DNA from: Pseudomonas syringae | GTDB lineage: Bacteria; Pseudomonadota; Gammaproteobacteria; Pseudomonadales; Pseudomonadaceae | Reading direction: 5' to 3' | Length of the DNA stretch: 46,363 nucleotides | Assembly (NCBI RefSeq): GCF_021605415.1 | Contig: NZ_WKEQ01000042.1 | Coordinates: 1 to 46,363, forward strand | Shown here: positions 1 through 8,985 of the stretch, in pieces | Position numbering within the stretch: the first letter of the stretch is position 1 | Layout: every line of letters starts with the position of its first letter | Notes under the pieces: model-generated | The model's input: the letters and a program-made list of their open reading frames with translations, nothing else | Databases searched by the model: none | What the model was told of the DNA's origin: nothing | Made by a program: the position numbers and the translations under genes

Positions 1-153
1 GTTGAGGGGGGGGAGATCCACGGGTTGCGCGGGTACACCGTCAGGCGCGTGATCGCTGTAGACCGTGTTGCCGCTGGCATCGATGTATTTGTAGATCTGC
101 GCGGCGGTGGGCAGGGCGATCAATAGCAGCAGGAATAAAAAACCACGACCCAT
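1..153 (-). CDS. DUF4124 domain-containing exported protein (5' part only)
   Basis: Fifty-one codons are visible, from an ATG at 153-151 to the window edge; the rest lies outside. The N-terminus is a clear signal peptide (MGRGFLFLLLLIALPTAAQ), followed by IYKYIDASGNTVYSDHAP, the typical start of the DUF4124 domain (a short periplasmic module with a Y-x-D-x-x-G-x-x-x-Y-S-D pattern). Its role is not known. It follows glnA on the same strand, after a terminator; in Pseudomonas a gene of this kind commonly sits between glnA and ntrB-ntrC, which I would expect just beyond the window. A run of eight G within positions 1-12 encodes Pro-Pro-Leu in this frame. The family is assigned from sequence pattern only. 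Confidence 0.75.
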   Translation of the reverse strand, partial: MGRGFLFLLLLIALPTAAQIYKYIDASGNTVYSDHAPDGVPAQPVDLPPLN

Positions 154-223
154 GGATTCGACCGATAACGATGAGATTGGATACCAGCATAGGTCAGTCG
201 CAGCGTCAGGCAAAAAGCAAAGT

Positions 224-308
224 CAAAAGATCACAGCCTTCGGCAGCGCCTGCATGAGCATGCGATCACCCCATGGGAGCTGCCAAAGGCTGCGATCCTT
301 TGATCTTT
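224..308. repeat. Degenerate inverted repeat, AGCCTTCGGCAGC family
   Basis: Left arm at 224-250 (AAAAGATCACAGCCTTCGGC and onward) and right arm at 275-308 (AGCTGCCAAAGGCTGCGATC and onward) are inverted copies with a few mismatches. The same motif recurs near 8933, 21652-21730 and 33702-33780. This is the most decayed two-armed copy. It lies between the DUF4124 gene and the glnA terminator and encodes nothing visible. Confidence 0.7.
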
Positions 309-320
309 AGCGTGCGCAAA

Positions 321-350
321 AAAAAGACCTCCCGAAGGAGGCCTCTTTTT
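321..350 (-). terminator. Rho-independent terminator of glnA
   Basis: On the minus strand a stem with inner CCTCC/GGAGG pairing closes a TTCG tetraloop and is followed by a run of eight T. A-rich sequence on the other side means it could also work for plus-strand transcripts. It starts 30 bp after the glnA stop codon. Confidence 0.9.
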
Positions 351-379
351 GTCACGCCGCATGACGCGGCGCTACCGGA

Positions 380-1786
380 TCAGCAGCTGTAGTACAGCTC
401 ATATTCCAGTGGGTGTACGAAGGTACGAACCTTGATTTCTTCTTCGGATTTCAGCGCGATGTAAGCGTCGATGAAGTCGTCGGAGAACACGCCGCCCTTG
501 GTCAGGAACGCACGGCCCTTGTCCAGCTCTTCCAGGGCTTCTTTCAGGCTGCCGCAAACTTGTGGGATCTCTTTCGCCTCTTCAGGCGGCAGGTCGTACA
601 GGTTTTTGTCGGCAGCATCGCCTGGGTGGATCTTGTTCTGGATGCCGTCCAGGCCAGCCATCAACAGTGCAGCGAACGCCAGGTACGGGTTGGCAGCCGG
701 ATCCGGGAAACGTGCTTCGATACGACGGCCTTTAGGGCTGTTGACGTAAGGAATGCGGATCGAAGCGGAACGGTTGCGAGCCGAGTAGGCCAGCATCACC
801 GGGGCTTCGAAACCTGGCACCAGACGCTTGTAGGAGTTGGTGGCCGGGTTGGTGAAGCCGTTCAGGGCCTTACCGTGCTTGATGATACCGCCGATGAAGT
901 ACAGCGCGGTTTCGGACAGGCCGGCATAACCTTCGCCAGCGAAGGTGTTCTTGCCATCTTTGGAGATGGACATGTGGACGTGCATGCCCGAACCGTTGTC
1001 GCCGTACAGAGGCTTAGGCATGAAGGTCGCGGTGCGGCCGTAGGCATCAGCCACGTTGTGGACAACGTACTTCAGGGTTTGAACTTCGTCGGCCTTCTTC
1101 ACCAGGGTGTTGAACTTGACGCCGATTTCGTTCTGGCCGGCAGTCGCCACTTCGTGGTGGTGAACTTCAACGGTCTGACCCATTTCTTCCAGTGCGTTGC
1201 ACATGGAGGTACGGATTTCGTGGTCATGGTCGAACGGCGGAACCGGGAAATAACCACCTTTTACGCCTGGACGGTGGCCGCGGTTGCCGCCTTCCACGTC
1301 CTGGTCGGACATCCACGAACCTTGCTCGGAGTAGATCTTGAACATGGAGCCGGAGATGTCGGACTTGAATTTCACTTCGTCGAAGATGAAGAATTCTGGC
1401 TCTGGGCCTGCGAAGACGGTGTCACCGATACCGGTGGTCTTCAGGTATTCCTCGGCGCGGTGAGCGATGGCGCGCGGGTCGCGATCGTAACCTTGCATGG
1501 TCGACGGTTCGATGATGTCGCAGACCAGGATCAGGGTCGGCTCTTCGGTGAACGGGTCGAGAACGGCGGTTTCGTCGTCCGGCAGCAGGATCATGTCGGA
1601 GGCTTCGATGCCTTTCCAGCCAGCGATGGAGGAGCCGTCGAACATCTTGCCGACTTCGAAGAAGTCGTCTTCCAGCGCATCGCGAGCCGGCATGGTCACG
1701 TGGTGCTGAGTGCCTTTGGTGTCCGTGAAGCGCAGATCAATCCACTTGACGTCATGATCTTTGATGAGTTGAACCGACTTCGACAT
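380..1786 (-). CDS. glnA: Type I glutamine synthetase
   Basis: Makes glutamine from glutamate, ammonia and ATP; the main ammonia-assimilating enzyme, a cytoplasmic dodecamer in this family. The 468 residues match the GSI-beta length. Visible marks are the N-terminal signature FDGSSIAGWKG (about residues 49-59), the ATP-site block KPLYGDNGSGMHVHMS, the NRSASIRIP segment, and NLYDLPPEE, whose Tyr falls at residue 397. That Tyr is where GlnE adenylylates the enzyme, so activity is probably controlled after translation as in enterobacteria. The start has AGGA (in CGGAGGACACTATG) close upstream. It is monocistronic up to a strong terminator, and a sigma-54 promoter lies about 100 bp upstream. A long open frame on the opposite strand is only a shadow. 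Confidence 0.98.
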   Translation of the reverse strand: MSKSVQLIKDHDVKWIDLRFTDTKGTQHHVTMPARDALEDDFFEVGKMFDGSSIAGWKGIEASDMILLPDDETAVLDPFTEEPTLILVCDIIEPSTMQGYDRDPRAIAHRAEEYLKTTGIGDTVFAGPEPEFFIFDEVKFKSDISGSMFKIYSEQGSWMSDQDVEGGNRGHRPGVKGGYFPVPPFDHDHEIRTSMCNALEEMGQTVEVHHHEVATAGQNEIGVKFNTLVKKADEVQTLKYVVHNVADAYGRTATFMPKPLYGDNGSGMHVHMSISKDGKNTFAGEGYAGLSETALYFIGGIIKHGKALNGFTNPATNSYKRLVPGFEAPVMLAYSARNRSASIRIPYVNSPKGRRIEARFPDPAANPYLAFAALLMAGLDGIQNKIHPGDAADKNLYDLPPEEAKEIPQVCGSLKEALEELDKGRAFLTKGGVFSDDFIDAYIALKSEEEIKVRTFVHPLEYELYYSC

Positions 1787-1882
1787 AGTGTCCTCCGGGT
1801 GAATTAGGGCGGGTAGTGGATGCCCTTAATAATGGTGATGCCGGCGCGAATACTCTGCCAAGGCAACCTGCCTCACAAGGGA

Positions 1883-1897
1883 GCAAATTGCATGCCA
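1883..1897 (-). promoter_or_regulatory. Sigma-54 promoter of glnA
   Basis: Read on the minus strand the site is TGGCAT-GCAAT-TTGC, against the consensus TGGCAC-N5-TTGC, with the required GG-N10-GC spacing. The predicted start is near 1872, giving a leader of about 85 nt. A TGGTGC half-site resembling an NtrC site occurs at 2011-2016, but I see no convincing full NtrC palindrome. NtrC dependence is known for glnA in many proteobacteria and is inferred here. Confidence 0.7.
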
Positions 1898-2065
1898 GTG
1901 CCCCAGCATGGGTTTTTTGCCCCAAATTCACGCTTATAAGGCGGCGAAATGGTTAAAGGAAGTAAATCCCGCCCTCTAATGTAGCGTCCCGAATCAAAAG
2001 TGACCTTTTTTGGTGCGTGCAAAACCTTCTGCATATTAACTGGTTAAACCTTGAGCAATTTCCGC

Positions 2066-2071
2066 TATAAT
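2066..2071 (+). promoter_or_regulatory. Sigma-70 -10 element of thiI
   Basis: A perfect TATAAT, in the context CCGCTATAATCCGCGCCCC, lies 42 bp before the ThiI start. No good -35 is seen; GTTAAA at 2043-2048 is at the right distance but is a weak match. It argues for the ATG at 2114 over upstream in-frame starts. Confidence 0.6.
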
Positions 2072-2113
2072 CCGCGCCCCCCTTTTTCGGCTGGCCCAGC
2101 GCGCGCTGTTTTC

Positions 2114-3568
2114 ATGAAACTAATCGTAAAAGTCTTCCCCGAGATCACCATTAAAAGCCGACCTGTCCGGATGCGTTTCATCCGTCAGCTGGCCAAGAAC
2201 ATCCGTGCCGTGCTCCGCGATCTGGATCCGGCTGTGGTGGTGAACGGCGTGTGGGACAACCTCGAGCTGGAAACCCGCGTTGAAGACCCCAAGGCCCTGA
2301 AAGAGATGGGCGAGCGCCTTAGTTGCATGCCGGGCATCGCGCACTTCCTGCAGATCGACGAATACCCGTTGGGCGACTTCGACGACATCGTCGAGAAGTG
2401 CAAGCAGCACTATGGCGATGCGCTGGCCGGGAAGATTTTTTCGGTGCGCTGCAAGCGTGCGGGCAAACACCCGTTCAGCTCGATGGACGTCGAAAAATAC
2501 GTCGGCAGCAAGCTGCGTCGCGAGTGCGGTGCAGCCGGAATTGACCTTAAAGCGCCGGAAATCGAAGTCCGTTTCGAAATTCGCGACCAACGGTTGTTTG
2601 TGATCCACAGCCAGCACAACGGCATCGGCGGCTACCCGCTCGGCGCCCTCGAACAAACCCTGGTGCTGATGTCCGGCGGCTTTGACTCGACGGTTGCGGC
2701 TTACCAGATCATGCGCCGTGGCCTGATGGCGCATTTCTGCTTCTTCAATCTGGGCGGGCGTGCGCATGAATTGGGCGTGATGGAAGTCGCGCACTTCATC
2801 TGGAAGAAGTACGGAAGCTCGCAACGCGTGCTATTTGTCAGTGTGCCGTTCGAAGAAGTGCTGGGTGAAATTCTCGGCAAAGTCGATAACGGTCATATGG
2901 GCGTCGTATTGAAGCGTATGATGTTGCGCGCTTCGTCCGCCATCGCCGACCGGCTGCACATCGATGCACTGGTCACCGGCGAAGCGATCTCGCAGGTGTC
3001 GAGCCAGACGTTGCCGAACCTGTCGGTGATCGACTGCGTGACCGACAAACTGGTGCTGCGTCCGCTGATCGTCGCGCACAAGCAGGACATCATCGACACG
3101 GCCAACGAGATCGGCACCGCCGACTTCGCCAAGCATATGCCGGAATACTGCGGGGTCATCTCGGTCAACCCCAAGACCGCTGCCAAACGCTATCGCGTGG
3201 AGCACGAAGAGAAAGAATTCGACATGGCGGTGCTCGAGCGTGCGCTCGAAAACGCCAAACTGGTGCCGATCGATCGCGTGATCGACGAGTTGGGCCAGGA
3301 TTTGCAGATTGAAGAGGTCGGCGAAGCATTGGCCGGTCAGATCGTGATCGACATCCGTCACCCGGATGCCGCCGAGGATGACCCGCTGGAGCTGGCCGGC
3401 GTAGAAATACAGACGATGCCGTTCTACGCAGTGAACGCTCGTTTCAAGGAACTGGACCCTACTCGCCAGTACCTGCTGTATTGCGACAAAGGCGTGATGA
3501 GTCGCCTGCATGCCCACCATTTGCTCAGTGAGGGACATGCCAATGTGCGCGTTTATCGACCGAGCTAA
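2114..3568 (+). CDS. thiI: tRNA 4-thiouridine sulfurtransferase / thiamine sulfur carrier enzyme ThiI
   Basis: Adenylates U8 of tRNA and transfers sulfur to make 4-thiouridine; the rhodanese-bearing form also serves sulfur transfer to ThiS in thiazole synthesis. From the ATG at 2114 the protein has 484 residues: an N-terminal ferredoxin-like and THUMP part, the PP-loop SGGFDS starting near Ser187, MPEYCGVIS with the conserved Cys, and a C-terminal rhodanese domain ending with LLYCDKGVMS, whose Cys (about 457) is the expected persulfide carrier. I chose this start because the family begins MKLIVKVFPEI and the TATAAT lies at 2066-2071. It stands alone between glnA and typA. Confidence 0.95.
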   Translation: MKLIVKVFPEITIKSRPVRMRFIRQLAKNIRAVLRDLDPAVVVNGVWDNLELETRVEDPKALKEMGERLSCMPGIAHFLQIDEYPLGDFDDIVEKCKQHYGDALAGKIFSVRCKRAGKHPFSSMDVEKYVGSKLRRECGAAGIDLKAPEIEVRFEIRDQRLFVIHSQHNGIGGYPLGALEQTLVLMSGGFDSTVAAYQIMRRGLMAHFCFFNLGGRAHELGVMEVAHFIWKKYGSSQRVLFVSVPFEEVLGEILGKVDNGHMGVVLKRMMLRASSAIADRLHIDALVTGEAISQVSSQTLPNLSVIDCVTDKLVLRPLIVAHKQDIIDTANEIGTADFAKHMPEYCGVISVNPKTAAKRYRVEHEEKEFDMAVLERALENAKLVPIDRVIDELGQDLQIEEVGEALAGQIVIDIRHPDAAEDDPLELAGVEIQTMPFYAVNARFKELDPTRQYLLYCDKGVMSRLHAHHLLSEGHANVRVYRPS

Positions 3569-3710
3569 GTGCCCGGGGCTGTTTGCCTGTGGCTTGCGTC
3601 ACCGGCCCCCCGACGCCGCCGTCAAGCTGTAACGGCAAGGCCTGACTCTACTGTTAATCGCTGCAACCCGTTGTTGTCAGCACACCGAATCCTCTGATCG
3701 AGATACACAA

Positions 3711-5531
3711 GTGATCGAAAATCTACGCAACATCGCCATCATTGCTCACGTTGACCATGGTAAAACCACCCTGGTAGACAAACTCCTGCGTCAATCCGGC
3801 ACTCTGGAGCGCAACGAGCTCAACGACGAGCGCGTGATGGACTCCAACGACCAGGAAAAAGAACGCGGTATTACCATTCTGGCGAAAAACACCGCCATCA
3901 ACTGGAACGGCTACCACATCAACATCGTGGACACCCCGGGCCACGCCGACTTCGGCGGCGAAGTTGAGCGCGTAATGTCCATGGTTGACTCCGTGCTGCT
4001 GCTGGTCGACGCCCAAGACGGCCCTATGCCGCAAACCCGTTTCGTGACCAAGAAGGCTTTCGAAGCCGGCCTGCGTCCGATCGTGTGCATCAACAAGGTT
4101 GACCGTCCAGGCGCGCGTCCGGACTGGGTTCTGGATCAGATCTTCGACCTGTTCGACAACCTGGGTGCCACCGAAGAACAGCTGGACTTCAAAGTCGTCT
4201 ACGCCTCGGCCCTGAACGGTATTGCCGGTCTGGACCACAACGACATGGCTGAAGACATGACCCCGCTGTACCAGTCGATCGTCGACAACGTACCTGCGCC
4301 GTCCGTTGACCGCGATGGTCCGTTCCAGATGCAGATCTCCGCTCTGGACTACAACAGCTTCCTGGGTGTTATCGGCGTTGGCCGTATCGCTCGCGGTACT
4401 GTCAAGCCAAACACGCCGGTTGTTGCTATCGGTGCCGACGGCAAGAAGCGTAACGGCCGTATCCTGAAGCTGATGGGTCACCACGGTCTGCACCGTGTAG
4501 ACGTTGAAGAAGCGGCTGCCGGCGACATCGTCTGCATCAGCGGTATGGACTCGCTGTTCATCTCCGACACCCTGTGCCACCCGGACACCGTCGAGGCGAT
4601 GAAGCCTCTGACCGTTGACGAGCCAACCGTTTCCATGACCTTCCAGGTCAACGACTCGCCATTCTGCGGTAAAGAAGGCAAGTTCGTGACGTCCCGTAAC
4701 ATCAAGGAACGTCTGGACAAAGAGCTGCTGTACAACGTTGCACTGCGCGTTGAAGAAGGCGACTCGGCTGACAAGTTCAAGGTTTCCGGTCGTGGTGAGC
4801 TGCACCTCTCGGTACTGATCGAAACCATGCGTCGCGAAGGCTTCGAAATGGCTGTAGGCCGTCCGGAAGTGATCATCCGTCTGGTTGACGGCGTGAAGCA
4901 CGAACCGTTCGAAAACGTCACCATCGACCTGCCGGAAGAATCCCAGGGCAAGGTGATGGAAGAGATGGGTCTGCGTAAAGGCGACCTGACCAACATGGTG
5001 CCGGATGGCAAAGGCCGTGTGCGTCTGGAATACAACATCCCTGCTCGTGGTCTGATCGGTTTCCGTAACCAGTTCCTGACCCTGACCAACGGTGCTGGCA
5101 TCCTGACCTCGATCTTCGACCGTTACGACGTGATGAAGTCGGGCGACATGTCCGGCCGTCAGAACGGCGTTCTGGTTTCGGTTGAGACCGGCAAGGCGCT
5201 GACCTACTCGCTGGAAACCCTGCAGGCTCGTGGCAAGCTGTTCGTAGAACACGGCCAGGAGATCTACAACGGTCAAATCGTTGGCCTGAACAGCCGCGAC
5301 AACGACCTGGGCGTCAACCCTACCAAGGGCAAGAAGCTCGACAACATGCGTGCTTCGGGTAAAGACGAAACCATCGCTCTGGTTCCACCTGTTCGCTTCA
5401 CCCTGGAACAGGCTCTGGAATTCATCCAGGACGATGAATTGTGCGAAGTGACTCCTAAGTCCATCCGTCTTCGCAAGAAGATCCTGGACGAAAGCGAGCG
5501 TACCCGCGCCGCCAAGAAAGCCAAGGCATAA
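3711..5531 (+). CDS. typA: Ribosome-associated GTPase TypA/BipA
   Basis: Translational GTPase of the EF-G type that binds the 70S ribosome and helps ribosome assembly and stress adaptation. The 606 residues are the normal length. Visible motifs are G1 AHVDHGKTT (about 12-20), RGITI in switch I, G3 DTPGHADFGGEVER, G4 NKVDRPGA and G5 SALNG, followed by domain II, the EF-G-like domains and the lysine-rich BipA C-terminal domain (TLEQALEFIQDDELCEVTPK). The start is GTG at 3711; an ATG start does not fit the family N-terminus MIENLRNIAIIAHVDHGKT. A strong terminator follows the stop. Confidence 0.97.
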   Translation: MIENLRNIAIIAHVDHGKTTLVDKLLRQSGTLERNELNDERVMDSNDQEKERGITILAKNTAINWNGYHINIVDTPGHADFGGEVERVMSMVDSVLLLVDAQDGPMPQTRFVTKKAFEAGLRPIVCINKVDRPGARPDWVLDQIFDLFDNLGATEEQLDFKVVYASALNGIAGLDHNDMAEDMTPLYQSIVDNVPAPSVDRDGPFQMQISALDYNSFLGVIGVGRIARGTVKPNTPVVAIGADGKKRNGRILKLMGHHGLHRVDVEEAAAGDIVCISGMDSLFISDTLCHPDTVEAMKPLTVDEPTVSMTFQVNDSPFCGKEGKFVTSRNIKERLDKELLYNVALRVEEGDSADKFKVSGRGELHLSVLIETMRREGFEMAVGRPEVIIRLVDGVKHEPFENVTIDLPEESQGKVMEEMGLRKGDLTNMVPDGKGRVRLEYNIPARGLIGFRNQFLTLTNGAGILTSIFDRYDVMKSGDMSGRQNGVLVSVETGKALTYSLETLQARGKLFVEHGQEIYNGQIVGLNSRDNDLGVNPTKGKKLDNMRASGKDETIALVPPVRFTLEQALEFIQDDELCEVTPKSIRLRKKILDESERTRAAKKAKA

Positions 5532-5550
5532 GCTTTAGCCCGGCTTGAAA

Positions 5551-5587
5551 AAAAACGCCCCCGGTCGAGAGACCGGGGGCGTTTTTG
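5551..5587 (+). terminator. Terminator after typA
   Basis: A 12-bp perfect stem (ACGCCCCCGGTC / GACCGGGGGCGT) with a GAGA loop at 5567-5570 is followed by TTTTTG and preceded by an A-run, so it could work in both directions. It separates typA from the converging minus-strand gene at 5751. Confidence 0.95.
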
Positions 5588-5623
5588 TTTGTCTGGCGTT
5601 TATACGGTGTTTTTGCTGGCGCC

Positions 5624-5715
5624 TTCGCTGGCAAGCCAGCTCCCCACAGTGATTGTTGTCGTACACAAATTTCGTGTGCGACCGAAAAAACAGTGGGAGC
5701 TGGCTTGCCAGCGAA
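5624..5715. repeat. REP doublet (TTCGCTGGCAAGCCAGCTCC type)
   Basis: Perfect 20-bp inverted arms at 5624-5643 and 5696-5715, each itself a small palindrome (TGGCAAGCCA), are separated by about 50 bp that contain a further imperfect inverted repeat. This matches the REPIN organisation of Pseudomonas repetitive extragenic palindromes. It lies between converging genes. Confidence 0.9.
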
Positions 5716-5750
5716 AGCGGCCGATCAGCCGCCGAAGACTTCAGAAATGA

Positions 5751-6185
5751 TCAAAACTTCTCAATCGCGCGGAAATTCTGCTCGCGCACCACTTCTTTCG
5801 GCTTGTACGCGCAATACCCCGGGCGCGGCCCGATCTTCGGGTGGTTGCGGCAGGTATCCGGGCGCTTGTCATAGATGGTGCACAGGCGGCTCTTGCGATC
5901 CAGGTAATAGCAATCGTTGTTGCTCATACGCTGCAGGGTGAAGATCCCCGACTTCTGATTGAACCGCTCGACCAGACCGTCCTTTTGCAGGCGCTTGGCG
6001 ATGTTCTTCGGCGGGTCGCCCAGTTCGAATTCGTCGACCACACCGATACGCACCAGATCCTTGATCTTCACCTCGACCGGCAACGTACAGCAACTCGACA
6101 CGCAGGAGCCGCACATCGGCGCCGAATATTTCGCCCAGGTGTCGAGACGGTCGATCTCGGCAGCGGCAATCAGGTTGGGCTTCAT
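5751..6185 (-). CDS. YkgJ family cysteine cluster protein
   Basis: A soluble protein of about 144 residues with a CxxCxxxCC-like cluster (MCGSCVSSCC near the N-terminus) and later Cys in NNDCYYLD, RLCTIYDKRPDTCRNHP and GYCAY. This spacing is that of the YkgJ/CxxCxxCC family, thought to bind a zinc ion or an iron-sulfur cluster; the biochemical role is unknown. The frame is open to an ATG at 6212, but homologues I recall begin MKPNLIAAAEIDRLDTW, so I prefer the ATG at 6185; neither start has a strong ribosome-binding site. It converges with typA and is divergent from glgP. Confidence 0.85.
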   Translation of the reverse strand: MKPNLIAAAEIDRLDTWAKYSAPMCGSCVSSCCTLPVEVKIKDLVRIGVVDEFELGDPPKNIAKRLQKDGLVERFNQKSGIFTLQRMSNNDCYYLDRKSRLCTIYDKRPDTCRNHPKIGPRPGYCAYKPKEVVREQNFRAIEKF

Positions 6186-6446
6186 CATCGGGTGTGTACC
6201 AGGCAGGATCATCAGGGCGCGCGATCATACCGGGACTGGTGGATTTTTGAACAACCTTTCGCCAGATTTTTTCCTGGCCGGTGCAAATCGCCGCAAACTC
6301 CGGCACGGCCCCTGCATTCATTAGGCCATGCGCCAAGGCAATGTCGCGCCATCTCACAGTCTCAGGAAATACTGCCGAACCAGAGCCCCGACCATCGGTC
6401 ACACCGTCTAGGCTCTGACAATTCCCGCTCGCTCGAGGTCCTATTG

Positions 6447-8897
6447 ATGACTCAAGAACCACTAGTTCGCGAAGCAGAGGTGGCCGCATTCCGCGATGCC
6501 GTCCTGACCAAGCTCACCTACGCGGTGGGCAAAGACCCGGATCACGCCTTCGACCATGACTGGTTCGAAGCCATTGCGCTGGCTGCGCGCGATCATATGG
6601 TCGAACACTGGATGGATCACACCCGGCAGATTTATCGCAAAGGCCAGAAGCGGGTGTATTACCTCTCGCTGGAATTCCTTATCGGCCGGTTGCTCTACGA
6701 CAGCCTGAGCAACCTTGGCCTGCTCGACGTGGCCCGTGAAGCGCTGACTGAACTCGGTGTCGATCTGGAACGCATCCGCTTGCTGGAACCCGACGCGGCG
6801 CTCGGCAACGGTGGCCTCGGACGCCTGGCGGCGTGCTTCATGGAAAGCATGTCGACCCTCGGCATCGCCGGCCATGGTTACGGCATTCGTTATGAGCACG
6901 GTCTGTTCCGGCAGGCCATCGTCGACGGCTGGCAACAGGAGCAGACCGAGCACTGGCTGGACTTCGGTAACCCGTGGGAATTCGAACGGCCGGAAGTGGT
7001 GTATTCGATCGGCTTCGGCGGCAGCGTCGAAACCGTCACTGACCCCTCAGGCAAAACCAAACAAGTCTGGTCGCCAGCCGAAACGGTTCGCGCGATTGCC
7101 TACGACACACCAGTGGTCGGCTGGCGCGGGGCGAGCGTCAACACGCTGCGTCTGTGGCGTGCCCGCGCCATGGAAGATCTGCACCTGGAACGTTTCAACG
7201 CCGGTGACCACTTGGGCGCTGTGGCCGAAGTCGCCCGCGCTGAAAGTATTTCCCGCGTCTTGTATCCGGCGGACAGCACCGAAGCGGGGCAAGAGCTGCG
7301 TCTGCGTCAGGAATACTTTTTCGTCGCCGCGTCATTGCAGGATCTGTTGCGTCGCCACCGCAACATGCACACCTCGGTGCTGACCCTGGGCGACCACGCG
7401 GCGATCCAGCTCAACGACACGCACCCGTCGATTGCCGTCGCCGAACTGATGCGGCAACTGGTCGACGTCTACGACGTGGCGTGGGACGCCGCTTGGCAGG
7501 TCACGGTCGACACGCTGTCGTACACCAACCACACGCTCTTGCCGGAAGCACTGGAAACCTGGCCGGTCGGTTTGATGGAGCGCATGTTGCCCCGGCACAT
7601 GCAGATCATTTACCTGATCAACGCCCAGCACATCGATTCGCTGCGGGCCAAAGGCATTCACGATTTCGACGTGCTGCGCGCAGTGTCGCTGATCGAAGAA
7701 GACAACGGCCGCCGCGTGCGCATGGGCAATCTGGCGTTCCTCGGTTCGCACAGTGTCAACGGTGTGTCCGGGCTGCACACGCAGCTGATGCGCAGCACGG
7801 TGTTCTCCGAACTGCACAAGCTCTATCCGCAGCGGATCAACAACAAAACCAACGGCATCACGTTCCGCCGCTGGTTGTACCAGGCCAACCCGGAGCTGAC
7901 CTCGATGCTGGTCGATGCCTTGGGCGCGGACTTGCTCGACAACCCTGAAGAGCGTCTGCCCGACCTCGAACCGTTCGCCGAGAAAGCCGATTTCCGCAAG
8001 GCCTTCGCCGAACAACGCTTGCACAGTAAAAAGGCATTGGCCTATCTGATTCACGAACGCCTCGGGATTGCCGTGAACCCGGCGGCGATGTTCGACGTGC
8101 AGGTCAAGCGGATCCACGAGTACAAACGCCAGTTGCTCAACCTGATGCACACGGTCGCGCTGTATCAGGCGATTCGTGCCGAGCCGGAAGTCGACTGGGT
8201 GCCTCGGGTAAAAATCTTCGCGGGCAAAGCGGCCGCGAGTTATCACCAGGCCAAGTTGATCATCAAACTGACCAACGACATCGCCCGGGTGGTGAACAAC
8301 GACCCGACCGTGCGCGGCTTGCTCAAAGTGGTGTTTCTGCCCAACTACAACGTCAGCCTGGCGGAAAGCATTATTCCGGCGGCGGACTTGTCCGAGCAGA
8401 TTTCCACCGCCGGTTTCGAAGCCTCGGGCACCAGTAACATGAAATTCGGCCTCAACGGCGCGCTGACCATCGGCACCCTCGATGGCGCCAACGTGGAAAT
8501 GTGCGAGCGCATCGGCGCCGAGCACATGTTCATCTTCGGTCTCAGTGCCCAGCAGGTCGAAGCGCGCAAGCAGAATCACGAGTTCAGCGCTGCGCCGGAT
8601 ATTGCCGCGTCCAGTCGCCTGAACGATGTGTTGCAAGCGATTCGTGGCGGGGTGTTCTCCCCGGATGACACGTCGCGCTACACCGGTTTCATCGATTCGC
8701 TGGTGGACTACGACCGTTTCCTGGTCTGCGCCGACTTCGACTCGTATTGGGAAGCGCAACGCCGCGTCGAGGCCCACTGGCACGACAGCAAGGCCTGGTG
8801 GCGTTCGGCGGTGCTCAACAGTGCGCGGATGGGCTGGTTCTCCTCCGACCGGACGATCCGTGAATACGCCACGGAAATCTGGAAGGCGCTGGAGTAA
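6447..8897 (+). CDS. glgP: Glycogen/maltodextrin phosphorylase
   Basis: Releases glucose-1-phosphate from the non-reducing ends of alpha-1,4-glucans with pyridoxal phosphate as cofactor. From the ATG at 6447 the protein has 816 residues, the usual bacterial length. Visible blocks are RKGQKRVYYLSLEFLIGR, AALGNGGLGRLAACFMES, RIHEYKRQLLN and the PLP signature EASGTSNMKFGLNGALTIGT with the Schiff-base Lys near residue 666. The frame stays open upstream to 5841, but that stretch is antisense to the cysteine-cluster gene and lacks homology; GAGG eight bases before 6447 supports the later start. No other glycogen gene is adjacent, as is common in Pseudomonas, where the glg genes lie elsewhere. Confidence 0.97.
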   Translation: MTQEPLVREAEVAAFRDAVLTKLTYAVGKDPDHAFDHDWFEAIALAARDHMVEHWMDHTRQIYRKGQKRVYYLSLEFLIGRLLYDSLSNLGLLDVAREALTELGVDLERIRLLEPDAALGNGGLGRLAACFMESMSTLGIAGHGYGIRYEHGLFRQAIVDGWQQEQTEHWLDFGNPWEFERPEVVYSIGFGGSVETVTDPSGKTKQVWSPAETVRAIAYDTPVVGWRGASVNTLRLWRARAMEDLHLERFNAGDHLGAVAEVARAESISRVLYPADSTEAGQELRLRQEYFFVAASLQDLLRRHRNMHTSVLTLGDHAAIQLNDTHPSIAVAELMRQLVDVYDVAWDAAWQVTVDTLSYTNHTLLPEALETWPVGLMERMLPRHMQIIYLINAQHIDSLRAKGIHDFDVLRAVSLIEEDNGRRVRMGNLAFLGSHSVNGVSGLHTQLMRSTVFSELHKLYPQRINNKTNGITFRRWLYQANPELTSMLVDALGADLLDNPEERLPDLEPFAEKADFRKAFAEQRLHSKKALAYLIHERLGIAVNPAAMFDVQVKRIHEYKRQLLNLMHTVALYQAIRAEPEVDWVPRVKIFAGKAAASYHQAKLIIKLTNDIARVVNNDPTVRGLLKVVFLPNYNVSLAESIIPAADLSEQISTAGFEASGTSNMKFGLNGALTIGTLDGANVEMCERIGAEHMFIFGLSAQQVEARKQNHEFSAAPDIAASSRLNDVLQAIRGGVFSPDDTSRYTGFIDSLVDYDRFLVCADFDSYWEAQRRVEAHWHDSKAWWRSAVLNSARMGWFSSDRTIREYATEIWKALE

Positions 8898-8932
8898 GTC
8901 CGCGCCCTACTCGATATACTGGCGCGCCGGAA

Positions 8933-8970
8933 AAGATCGCAGCCTTCGGCAGCCCCTGGAAATCAGGGGT
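8933..8970. repeat. Single-armed remnant of the AGCCTTCGGCAGC repeat
   Basis: AAAAGATCGCAGCCTTCGGC and the following bases match the left arm of the repeats at 21652 and 33750, but the right arm is missing. Instead a small hairpin follows, CAGCCCCTG-GAAAT-CAGGGGTTG. It could serve glgP as a weak processing or stop structure. Confidence 0.6.
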
Positions 8971-8985
8971 TGCCGGCATTACCAC

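Larger units (their letters stand above)
1787..2113. other. Divergent glnA/thiI regulatory region
   Basis: This 327-bp gap holds the glnA sigma-54 site (1883-1897) and the thiI -10 element (2066-2071). An open frame reaches back from thiI into this gap, but it would begin upstream of the thiI -10 element. I see no small RNA or further gene. Confidence 0.6.

Noticed and set aside
1..12. Run of eight G at the window edge as a possible phase-variable tract
   Set aside because: It encodes Pro-Pro-Leu in frame in a proline-rich stretch; one short run at the edge is not enough evidence.
413..1807. 464-codon open frame antisense to glnA
   Set aside because: Caused by the strong codon bias of glnA; no ribosome-binding site or family features.
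2051..2113. Upstream extension of thiI
   Set aside because: Begins before the TATAAT promoter element and is not in the family N-terminus.
3723..5276. 517-codon open frame antisense to typA
   Set aside because: Mirror of a highly biased gene; its composition (Val/Gln/His-rich) is a frame artefact.
5841..6446. Upstream extension of the glgP frame (about 200 codons)
   Set aside because: Antisense to the cysteine-cluster gene and without conservation; the ATG at 6447 has a ribosome-binding site and gives the family length.
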